In this document: piece after piece, positions 8,366 to 15,708 of the stretch
How positions within the stretch are numbered: the first letter of the stretch is position 1
Layout of the letters: every line of letters starts with the position of its first letter
Assembly: GCF_028802875.1 (NCBI RefSeq)
Contig: NZ_JARAMP010000002.1
Span: 62,001-126,000 of the forward strand
Direction of reading: 5' to 3'
From: Seohaeicola sp024304985
GTDB taxonomy: Bacteria; Pseudomonadota; Alphaproteobacteria; Rhodobacterales; Rhodobacteraceae
Length of the DNA stretch: 64,000 nucleotides
Notes under the pieces: generated by a model
What the model was told of the DNA's origin: nothing
The model's input: only the letters and a program-made list of their open reading frames with translations
The model's database searches: none
Program-made: the position numbers and the translations under genes

Positions 8366-9622
8366 ATGACCTACCGCCCGAAATCGGAATTCCTGCGCAT
8401 CATCATGGAGCGTGGATTTCTGGCCGATTGCACCGACCTTCAGGGTCTGGACGATGCGCTGATCGCGGGGGTGGTTCCGGCCTATATCGGTTATGACGCC
8501 ACGGCGAAATCGCTGCATGTAGGGCATCTGCTGAACATCATGCTGCTGCGCTGGTTGCAGAAGACGGGGCACAAACCCGTGACCCTGATGGGCGGCGGCA
8601 CGACCAAGGTGGGTGATCCCAGCTTCCGTTCGGACGAACGACCGATGCTGAGCGCGGCACAGATCGACGACAATATCGCAGGCATGGGACAGGTGTTCGG
8701 GCGCTATCTTGCCTATGGCGAGGGCGTCACCGACGCGATCATGCTGAACAATGCCGAATGGCTGGACGGGTTGAATTACCTTGAGTTCCTGCGCGACATC
8801 GGGCGACATTTCTCGATCAACCGGATGCTGAGCTTTGACAGCGTGAAGTCGCGGCTGAATGATCCGGACAAGTCGCTGTCGTTCCTTGAATTCAACTACA
8901 TGATCCTGCAAGCCTATGATTTCATGGAGCTGAACCGCCGTTACGGCGTGCGCTTGCAGATGGGCGGATCGGATCAATGGGGCAATATCGTCAACGGCAT
9001 TGACCTGACACGGCGGGTGATTGACACACAGGTGTTTGGCCTGACCACCCCGTTGCTCACCACCAGCGACGGGCGCAAGATGGGCAAATCGGCGGGGGGC
9101 GCGATCTGGCTGAATGCGGATATGCTCTCGCCCTATAACTTCTGGCAGTTCTGGCGGAATACGACCGATGCGGACACGGGGCGCTTTCTGAAGCTTTATA
9201 CCGATCTGCCGGTCGCGGAATGCGAGCGGTTGGGCGCGCTGCAGGGGGCAGAGATCAATGCCGCCAAGATCATCCTTGCCAATGAGGTGACCAGCCTGCT
9301 GCACGGTGCCGAAGCGGCCGCAGCAGCCGAGGCCACGGCGCGTGAGGTCTTTGAAAAGGGCGGTATGGGCGATGACCTGCCCACGCTCGAGGTGACGGCG
9401 GCGGAAGTGGGCGACGGGATTTCCATCGTGCAACTGATTGTACGCAGCGGTTTGGCGGCATCAGGCAAAGAGGCGAAACGCCTGATCGCCGAGGGTGGCG
9501 CCAAGCTGGACGATGCCGATGTGACCGATGCGGGCCTGTTGCTGGATGCAGACCGTCTGGCTGGCACGATCAAGCTGAGCGCAGGCAAAAAGCGCCATGC
9601 CTTGGTGCGGATCGTGGGCTGA
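8366..9622 (+). CDS. tyrS: Tyrosyl-tRNA synthetase
   Basis: A class I aminoacyl-tRNA synthetase that charges tRNA-Tyr. The 418 residues contain the Rossmann catalytic domain with the HIGH-type motif (HVGHLLNI, about residue 49), the tyrosine-binding region MGGSDQWGNIVNGIDL, the KMSKS-type loop as KMGKSAGGAIW, and a C-terminal S4-like RNA-binding domain with LIVRSGLAASGKEAKRLIAE. I chose the ATG at 8366 after GGACAAGAGAG; the frame is open further upstream but there it contains the promoter. It stands alone, divergent from anmK and convergent with aroB. Confidence 0.97.
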   Translation: MTYRPKSEFLRIIMERGFLADCTDLQGLDDALIAGVVPAYIGYDATAKSLHVGHLLNIMLLRWLQKTGHKPVTLMGGGTTKVGDPSFRSDERPMLSAAQIDDNIAGMGQVFGRYLAYGEGVTDAIMLNNAEWLDGLNYLEFLRDIGRHFSINRMLSFDSVKSRLNDPDKSLSFLEFNYMILQAYDFMELNRRYGVRLQMGGSDQWGNIVNGIDLTRRVIDTQVFGLTTPLLTTSDGRKMGKSAGGAIWLNADMLSPYNFWQFWRNTTDADTGRFLKLYTDLPVAECERLGALQGAEINAAKIILANEVTSLLHGAEAAAAAEATAREVFEKGGMGDDLPTLEVTAAEVGDGISIVQLIVRSGLAASGKEAKRLIAEGGAKLDDADVTDAGLLLDADRLAGTIKLSAGKKRHALVRIVG

Positions 9623-9631
9623 AGCGTGGCG

Positions 9632-9653
9632 AGGGGGGCTGTCTGCCCCCTTT
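9632..9653 (+). terminator. Short GC hairpin after tyrS
   Basis: GGGGGC/GCCCCC with a 5-nt loop, extended by weaker pairs and followed by TTT, starts 10 nt after the tyrS stop. It is a modest terminator in the tyrS/aroB convergent gap. Confidence 0.5.
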
Positions 9654-9672
9654 GTCCCTGCGGGACACCCCC

Positions 9673-9699
9673 CGAGGATATTTGCCGCAAGAAGAAGCG
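9673..9699. repeat. Dispersed intergenic motif, copy B (inverted)
   Basis: The reverse complement reads CGCTTCTTCTTGCGGCAAAT followed by ATCCTCG and aligns almost base for base with the copy at 2260-2286. It sits in the gap between the convergent tyrS and aroB genes, directly behind the hairpin. Confidence 0.6.
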
Positions 9700-9701
9700 G
9701 C

Positions 9702-10820
9702 TCAGCGGCGGCTGGCCAGAGCGTCGCTCAGCAGTTTGTGGAGCACCTCGCGCGGCACGTCGCGGGTAATGAAGGCCTGCCCGATCCCGCGCGCAAGGAT
9801 GAAGGTCAGCTTGCCATCCGAGACCTTCTTGTCCTGCGCCATGAGCGCGATCAGCGCGTCCGCATCCGGCAAATCTCCTTCTATGTCAGAGAGATCGGCC
9901 TTCATCTTCATGTCACGCAGATGGGCGCGCAGACGGCTGGGATCTTCCTGTGGGCACAGGCCGAGGCGGGCCGACAGGTCAAAGGCCAGCGCGCAGCCGA
10001 TGGCGACGCCTTCGCCGTGCAGCAACCTGTCGGAATAGCCGGTGGCAGCTTCGAGCGCATGGCAGAAGGTGTGGCCAAGGTTCAGAAGGGCGCGGTCGCC
10101 CTCTTCGGTTTCATCCCTGGCGACGATCTCGGCCTTCATCTGGACCGACCGGGTCACGGCATGGATCCGCACCTGCATGTCGCCTGTCGCAGCGCGTGAA
10201 GCGTTTTCTTCAAGCCATTGGTAAAATTCATAATCTCCCAATAACCCGTATTTCACCACTTCGCCGTAGCCCGCCAGAAAATCACGTTCCGTGAGCGTTC
10301 CCAAAACGGCGGTATCCGCCAGCACGAGGCTGGGTTGGTGGAAAGCGCCGATCAGGTTCTTGCCATGGGTCGAGTTGATTCCGGTCTTGCCCCCGACGGA
10401 ACTGTCGACCTGTGCCAGAAGGCTGGTGGGCAATTGCACGAACCGCACACCACGGCGCAGGATGGCCGCCGCAAAGCCCACCAGATCCCCGATCACACCA
10501 CCGCCGAAAGCGATGACCAGATCCTTGCGCTCGATCTTCTGTTCCAGCAGCCACTCGACGCATCGGGTCAGATGCGGCCAGCTTTTCGTGCCCTCGCCCG
10601 GAGGCAGGCTCAACGCGACCATCGCGATACCAGAGGCGGCGAGGCCGGCGCGCAGGGTTTCGAGATGCAGCGCGGCCACATTGTCGTCAGTGATGACGGC
10701 CACGCGGGGGCGGCGCAGCAAAGGGGCGATCAGCCTGCCCGACTGCGTCAGCAGATCGGGGCCGATATGTACATCATAGGCGCGGTCTCCCAGCGGCACA
10801 TGGACGATTTCGGACATCAT
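9702..10820 (-). CDS. aroB: 3-dehydroquinate synthase
   Basis: AroB converts 3-deoxy-arabino-heptulosonate 7-phosphate to 3-dehydroquinate, the second step of the shikimate pathway, using NAD+ and a divalent metal. The 372-residue protein shows the NAD-binding GGGVIGDLVGFAAA motif, the PTSLLAQVDSSVGGKTGIN substrate loop and the metal-ligand regions EVVKYGLL and LNLGHTFCHALE. Its start overlaps the aroK stop (ATGA), with a second ATG codon immediately following, so aroK and aroB form a tight two-gene operon, which is the standard pairing for these genes. Confidence 0.97.
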   Translation of the reverse strand: MMSEIVHVPLGDRAYDVHIGPDLLTQSGRLIAPLLRRPRVAVITDDNVAALHLETLRAGLAASGIAMVALSLPPGEGTKSWPHLTRCVEWLLEQKIERKDLVIAFGGGVIGDLVGFAAAILRRGVRFVQLPTSLLAQVDSSVGGKTGINSTHGKNLIGAFHQPSLVLADTAVLGTLTERDFLAGYGEVVKYGLLGDYEFYQWLEENASRAATGDMQVRIHAVTRSVQMKAEIVARDETEEGDRALLNLGHTFCHALEAATGYSDRLLHGEGVAIGCALAFDLSARLGLCPQEDPSRLRAHLRDMKMKADLSDIEGDLPDADALIALMAQDKKVSDGKLTFILARGIGQAFITRDVPREVLHKLLSDALASRR

Positions 10821-11362
10821 TCACCTTCCAGAACATCGGGACGCGTCAGCAGCGCCTGGATCACCTGCTCGGCTGTCTCTTCGATCGAGTAGCGCGGCAA
10901 AACCTTGACCCGCAGGTCGGCCAGCGCATAGACGGGCACCCGCGCCTCGTACAGTCCGCGCAGGGTGCCCAAAGGATCGGGCGTGCGCAAGAGTGGACGG
11001 CTGTCCTTGTGCCGCACGCGTTGCCACAAAAGCGGAAGATCCGCATCCAGCCAGACCGCCACGCCACGCGACGAAATGGCCTCGCGGTTGCGTTCGGCCA
11101 TATAGGCCCCGCCACCCGTCGAGAGAATCCCGCAGCGGCTGTCCAGCAGGCGTTCGATCACCTGGGATTCCTTGAGGCGGAAGAATGGCTCGCCGTCGCG
11201 GGCGAATATCTCGGGGATGGTGCGGGCCGCGGCGCGTTCGATTTCGGCGTCCGAATCGAGGAACGGCACTTTCAGACGGGCTGCCAAAGCCTTGCCCACA
11301 GCCGTTTTTCCTGCCCCCATCATCCCCACAAGGACCACGGTCTTCTTCAGTTTGCCGCCCAT
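10817..11362 (-). CDS. aroK: Shikimate kinase
   Basis: AroK phosphorylates shikimate at the 3-position. The 181-residue protein contains the Walker A loop LVGMMGAGKTAVGK, the shikimate-binding FLDSDAEIER region with its aspartate, an ETFFR-like segment seen here as GEPFFRLKESQVIE, and the GGG loop ILSTGGGAYM. I take the ATG at 11362; a GTG one codon upstream is equally open. It precedes aroB with an ATGA overlap, giving an aroK-aroB operon that supplies the aromatic pathway also served by the trp genes further right. Confidence 0.96.
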   Translation of the reverse strand: MGGKLKKTVVLVGMMGAGKTAVGKALAARLKVPFLDSDAEIERAAARTIPEIFARDGEPFFRLKESQVIERLLDSRCGILSTGGGAYMAERNREAISSRGVAVWLDADLPLLWQRVRHKDSRPLLRTPDPLGTLRGLYEARVPVYALADLRVKVLPRYSIEETAEQVIQALLTRPDVLEGE

Positions 11363-11492
11363 CACACGCCTGTTTCGGCCAAGTTGTGCCGTTTTTCACC
11401 CAATCACGATTGAATGACGTGATATTGCGCAAAATGCCAGTTATAACTTGGTCAAAACAGGACCGCGCAGGCAGGCGGACAGGCAGGACATC

Positions 11493-11642
11493 ATGGGACG
11501 CATTCTGAAATATTTGTTCTATCTCGTTATTTTGGGAGCTTTTGGTATTGTCGTCTATGCCTATGTCGGCCCCCATCTGGGCGAGGATTTTTCCCGCCCC
11601 CAGCAGGAGATCCGCCAAAAGGTCACGCTGGATGCCGAATAG
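11493..11642 (+). CDS. Small membrane protein upstream of the 549-residue exported protein
   Basis: A 49-residue protein starting MGRILKYLFYLVILGAFG, with one hydrophobic segment (about residues 6-24) and an acidic-polar tail. It is divergent from aroK, and its last 11 nt overlap the start of the following gene, so the two are probably co-translated. I recognise it only as the kind of short conserved membrane protein seen next to aroK in relatives; no function can be assigned. AGGACA ahead of the ATG is an acceptable ribosome-binding site. Confidence 0.7.
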   Translation: MGRILKYLFYLVILGAFGIVVYAYVGPHLGEDFSRPQQEIRQKVTLDAE

Positions 11643-13281
11643 AGCGGCACCAATCGGTGTCTGGTCCCCCGCCGCGCTGAGCGCGTTCTTGTCCGCCGTG
11701 CTTTGGCCCGCCCTCTCCCTCGGACAGGGGGATGTCGCACAGACCCCCGCCGCGCAACAGGAGATCATCACGCAGCCCGTGGCACAGCCCCTCTCCGCCA
11801 TTGACTGGCTGAGCGATGACAGATTGCCGCCCGATCCCCGCCTGCTGACCCCCGGCGCGCCGCTGGCCGGCCCCTTGCCGCTGGCAGAGCCGCCGGTCAG
11901 CAATACGGTGGTCACGCCGGATGTGACCGTGACGCCGCTGGACAGTGCCGGGCTGGATGCCGTCGGGCTGCTGCCCGCCTCGGTCACAGGGTTGCCGCTG
12001 AGCCTGTGGCAGGGCAGCCGCACGCTGGATCTGGTGACTCTGATCGACCAGCCCGCGCGGATGGGTTTGCCCGCGATGCAGGCCTTGCTCTATACGCTGT
12101 TGCTGGCCGAGGCGGATGCGCCGCTGGACGCGGGACGTGACAGTCGCTTGCTGCAAGCACGGATCGACGCGCTGATGCGCTTGGGCGCGGTGGAACCGGC
12201 GCAGGCGCTGCTGGAACGGGCGGGTCCCGAGACACCGGCGCTATTCGGGCGATGGTTCGATGCGACGCTTCTGACGGGGGCCGAGGATACGGCCTGTGCC
12301 GCCCTGATGCGCGCGCCGCATCTGTCGCCATCCTATGGCGCGCAGGTGTTCTGCACGGCGCGCCGGGGAAACTGGGCGGATGCGATGCTGACGCTGGACA
12401 CGGCCCGCGCGCTGGAGGCCATGCCGGAAACGGAAGGCGATCTGCTGGCACGGTTCATGGATCCCGAATTGTTCGAGGACTTGCCTCTGCCCCGCGCACC
12501 TGTGCGGCCCAGTCCACTTGTATTCCGCCTGTATGAGGCGCTGGGAGAGCCCTTGCCCACAGCGCCGCTGCCGCGCGCCTTCGCCGTGGCCGATCTGCGC
12601 GATACCGCCGGATGGCGCGCCCAGATCGAGGCGGCAGAGCGTCTGGCCAGTTCCGGGGCTTTGGCGGCCAATCGCCTGCTGGGCATCTATTCCGAACGCA
12701 AGCCTGCCGCGTCGGGCGGGGTTTGGGACCGGGTCGCCGCCGTGCAGCGGTTTGACGAAGCGATCCGATCGGGCGATCCCGAGGCGGTTGCGGCAAGCCT
12801 GCCACGCGTCTGGTCCGCCATGCAGACCGCCGATCTGGGAGTGGCCTTTGCCAGTCTTTACAGTCCCGCACTGCTGCGCCTTGCGTTGAACGGACAGGCC
12901 GGGGATCTGGCCTATGGAATTGCGCTCTTGGGCCCGGATTACGAAGCTGCGGCACAGGCGGAAGGGGATGCCCATCCCGACATGGCTTTTGTCACGGCGC
13001 TGGCACAGGGTCAGGTCGACCGGATGGCCGCCGCGGATCCGGTGCAGGCCGCGATCTTGCAGGGGTTCACCGCTGGCGGTGCTCCGGCGGAAATGGCTGC
13101 CCTGTTATCCGAGCGGCGTCTGGGCGAGGCGATCCTGCGGACGATCCAGATGATCCAGCGGGCCGCACAAGGCGATACCGGCGGGCTGGCCGACGGAATT
13201 GCGACCCTGCGCGCTGTGGGGCTGGAGGACACGGCGCGCGGTGCGGCGTTGCAACTGATCCTGATGGACCACAGGGGATGA
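11632..13281 (+). CDS. Exported alanine-rich protein of unknown function
   Basis: A 549-residue protein with an N-terminal signal peptide (hydrophobic core ALSAFLSAVLWPALSLGQ, cleavage near residue 30), a proline-rich stretch to about residue 90 and then a long alanine- and leucine-rich, apparently alpha-helical region resembling tetratricopeptide-like solenoids. It carries no catalytic motif that I can see. It lies between a small membrane protein, which it overlaps, and xerD, which follows after 10 nt, so all three are likely one operon. A periplasmic or outer-membrane-associated scaffold role would fit, but that is inference. The start at 11632 is chosen because it places a clean signal peptide at the N-terminus. 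Confidence 0.8.
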   Translation: MPNRAAPIGVWSPAALSAFLSAVLWPALSLGQGDVAQTPAAQQEIITQPVAQPLSAIDWLSDDRLPPDPRLLTPGAPLAGPLPLAEPPVSNTVVTPDVTVTPLDSAGLDAVGLLPASVTGLPLSLWQGSRTLDLVTLIDQPARMGLPAMQALLYTLLLAEADAPLDAGRDSRLLQARIDALMRLGAVEPAQALLERAGPETPALFGRWFDATLLTGAEDTACAALMRAPHLSPSYGAQVFCTARRGNWADAMLTLDTARALEAMPETEGDLLARFMDPELFEDLPLPRAPVRPSPLVFRLYEALGEPLPTAPLPRAFAVADLRDTAGWRAQIEAAERLASSGALAANRLLGIYSERKPAASGGVWDRVAAVQRFDEAIRSGDPEAVAASLPRVWSAMQTADLGVAFASLYSPALLRLALNGQAGDLAYGIALLGPDYEAAAQAEGDAHPDMAFVTALAQGQVDRMAAADPVQAAILQGFTAGGAPAEMAALLSERRLGEAILRTIQMIQRAAQGDTGGLADGIATLRAVGLEDTARGAALQLILMDHRG

Positions 13282-13291
13282 GGGTATCAGG

Positions 13292-14218
13292 ATGACCGAA
13301 AGCGCGCGCTGGATATCGGCCTTTCTGGAGGCACAGGCGGCAGAATTGGGGGCGGCAACCAATACGTTGCTGGCCTATGGCCGCGATCTCAAGGATTTTG
13401 CCGACTGGCTGGAGGGGCGACGCGATTTCCCCCGCGCCACGCGCGACGATGTCGAGGCCTATCTGATCCATTGCGATGCGCAAGGGCTGGCGAAATCCAC
13501 CCGCGCGCGGCGTCTGTCGGCGATAAAGCAGCTTTACCGCTTTGCTTTCGAGGAAGGCTGGCGGACGGACAATCCGGCCATCCAGATCAGCGGACCGGGG
13601 CGGGATCAACGGTTGCCCAAGGTTCTGAGCGTCAACGAGGTTGACCGCCTGTTGCAGGCCGCCCGCGCATTGGGCCGCAACCGGGAGGATCGGGTCCGCA
13701 ATACCTGTCTGATGGAATTGCTTTATGCCACCGGGATGCGGGTCAGCGAATTGGTCTCGTTGCCGGTGTCGGCGGCGCGGGGCGATCCTCGCATGCTGTT
13801 GATCATGGGCAAGGGCGGCAAAGAGCGCATGGTGCCGCTGTCGCCGCCCGCACGCGCCGCGATGAGCCTTTGGTTGGACCTGCGCGACAGCGGGCAGGAC
13901 GCGTTGCGCGCCAAGGGCAAGCCTGCGTCGAAGTTCCTGTTTCCATCAAGCGGGCGACTGGGCCATCTGACGCGGCACCGGTTCTATCTGCTGATCAAGG
14001 ACATCGCCGTTCAGGCGGGCATTTCACCGGCCAAGGTGACACCGCATACGCTGCGCCATGCCTTTGCCACCCATCTTCTGGCCAATGGCGCCGACCTGCG
14101 CGCGATCCAGACACTTCTGGGCCATGCCGATGTGGCGACCACCGAAATCTACACCCATGTGCTGGACGAGCGATTGACCGCTCTGGTGATGGACCATCAC
14201 CCACTGGCGCGGGACTGA
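13292..14218 (+). CDS. xerD: Tyrosine recombinase XerD
   Basis: XerD works with XerC at dif to resolve chromosome dimers. The 308-residue protein has the N-terminal core-binding SAM-like domain (about 1-90) and the C-terminal catalytic domain with the complete active site: Arg150, Lys174, His252, Arg255, His278 and nucleophile Tyr287. The length and the absence of flanking attachment sites or cargo genes argue for the housekeeping recombinase and not a mobile-element integrase. It follows the exported 549-residue protein by 10 nt. XerC and XerD are similar, so the D assignment rests on overall resemblance. Confidence 0.92.
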   Translation: MTESARWISAFLEAQAAELGAATNTLLAYGRDLKDFADWLEGRRDFPRATRDDVEAYLIHCDAQGLAKSTRARRLSAIKQLYRFAFEEGWRTDNPAIQISGPGRDQRLPKVLSVNEVDRLLQAARALGRNREDRVRNTCLMELLYATGMRVSELVSLPVSAARGDPRMLLIMGKGGKERMVPLSPPARAAMSLWLDLRDSGQDALRAKGKPASKFLFPSSGRLGHLTRHRFYLLIKDIAVQAGISPAKVTPHTLRHAFATHLLANGADLRAIQTLLGHADVATTEIYTHVLDERLTALVMDHHPLARD

Positions 14219-14300
14219 ACGCGCGGTTTCGGCAGCGAGCCTCTTGATTGACAGCCCCTGTCCCCGCATAACGCGATGAGTTTTTGAAGGACGTTTGCGA

Positions 14301-15602
14301 ATGGATACCTCGGTTTTGGATGCGGCGTTTTGGGTGACGGCCGGCGGGATCGGTCTGCTTCTGGTGATGTCCGCCTTCTTTTCGGGGAGTGAGACGGCAC
14401 TGACCGCCGCATCGCGGGGGAAGTTGCGCGCCCAGGCGGACAAGGGATCCAAAGGGGCGGAACGGGCGCTCAAGATCACCGAGGATAACGAACGGCTTAT
14501 CGGTTCGGTCCTGCTGGGCAACAATCTGGTCAATATCCTTGCGACATCGCTGGCCACCGCGCTGCTGACGCGCCTGTTTGGCGAAAGCGGCGTGGCGGTG
14601 GCCACGCTGGTCATGACTGCCACGGTCCTGATCTTTGCCGAGGTGCTGCCCAAGACCTATGCGATCACCAATGCGGAAAGCGCCGCGGCCATGGTCTCGG
14701 GTCCGATCCAGATCGTGGTCAAGGTTTTCGCGCCGGTCGTCAGTGCCGTGCGCCTGCTGGTGCGGGGCGTATTGCGCCTGTTCGGCGTCAAGACCGATCC
14801 GGACAGCCATATCCTTGCCGTGCGCGACGAAATCGCGGGCGCGTTGACGCTGGGCCAATCCGAAGGCGTGGTCCAGAAAGAGGATCGTGACCGGATCCTT
14901 GGCGCGCTGGATCTGGGCGAGCGCACGGTCGAGGAGATCATGCTTCACCGCAGTCAGATCCAGATGCTGGATGCCGAGACCGATCCCGAGGACCTGCTGC
15001 GCCAGTTGCTGGACAGTCCGCATACGCGTCTGCCGGTCTATCAGGGCGATCACGACAACATCGTCGGTGTGGTCCATGCCAAGGATCTGCTGCGCGCGAT
15101 GCACAAGATGATGTTCGGCCCCTCGCCCTCGCCTACCGGCCTCAAGGATTTCAAGATCCTTGACGTGGTGCGACCGCCCTATTTCATTCCCGACACCACC
15201 ACGCTGGACGATCAGATGCGCCAGTTCCTGCGGCGGCGCACGCATTTCGCGCTGGTGGTAGATGAATATGGCAGCCTGGAAGGGTTGATCACGCTGGAGG
15301 ATATCCTTGAGGAGATCGTGGGAGAGATCACCGACGAGTTCGACACCGCCGCCGAACATGCCGTGCAGCGCCTGAAGGACGGTCATTTCACCGTGGACGG
15401 TGCGATGACGATCCGCGACCTGAACCGGGCGATGGACTGGAACCTGCCCGATGACGAAGCCAATACAGTGGCCGGTCTGGTGATCTATGAGGCGCAGATG
15501 ATCCCGAGCGTGGGTCAGGTGTTCAGTTTCCATGGCTTCCGTTTCGAGGTCACCGGGCGCAAGGCGAACCGCATCACCAAGCTGAAGATCCGCCCTTTGT
15601 GA
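14301..15602 (+). CDS. CNNM/CorC-family membrane protein (hemolysin-related)
   Basis: A 433-residue inner-membrane protein with the standard order: DUF21/CNNM transmembrane domain (about residues 5-190, with the conserved FFSGSETALTAASRGKLR stretch), two CBS domains (about 205-330, including LPVYQGDHDNIVGVVHAKDL and FALVVDEYGSLEGLITLEDI) and a C-terminal CorC_HlyC domain (about 345-430). Relatives are magnesium or cobalt transporters or efflux regulators; older annotations call them hemolysins. The ATG at 14301 follows GAAGGA at good spacing. It stands alone downstream of xerD. Confidence 0.92.
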   Translation: MDTSVLDAAFWVTAGGIGLLLVMSAFFSGSETALTAASRGKLRAQADKGSKGAERALKITEDNERLIGSVLLGNNLVNILATSLATALLTRLFGESGVAVATLVMTATVLIFAEVLPKTYAITNAESAAAMVSGPIQIVVKVFAPVVSAVRLLVRGVLRLFGVKTDPDSHILAVRDEIAGALTLGQSEGVVQKEDRDRILGALDLGERTVEEIMLHRSQIQMLDAETDPEDLLRQLLDSPHTRLPVYQGDHDNIVGVVHAKDLLRAMHKMMFGPSPSPTGLKDFKILDVVRPPYFIPDTTTLDDQMRQFLRRRTHFALVVDEYGSLEGLITLEDILEEIVGEITDEFDTAAEHAVQRLKDGHFTVDGAMTIRDLNRAMDWNLPDDEANTVAGLVIYEAQMIPSVGQVFSFHGFRFEVTGRKANRITKLKIRPL

Positions 15603-15628
15603 TGCCGCCGCAGGTGACGTAGGTTTTG

Positions 15629-15643
15629 CGACAAAGAATGTCG
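15629..15643. promoter_or_regulatory. Inverted repeat upstream of the flavoprotein gene
   Basis: CGACA-AAGAA-TGTCG is a perfect 5-bp dyad with 5-nt spacer, 66 nt upstream of the flavoprotein start. It could be a regulator site; the regulator is unknown. Confidence 0.3.
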
Positions 15644-15708
15644 TGATCCTGCTTGCCCTTTTGACCATCCCGGCAAACTCTGGCGGAATACCAGCGAGGG
15701 ATGCTTTC

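Noticed and set aside
13292..14218. xerD as an integrase of a mobile element
   Set aside because: Catalytic layout and length fit the housekeeping recombinase; no attachment-site duplication or cargo genes are nearby.
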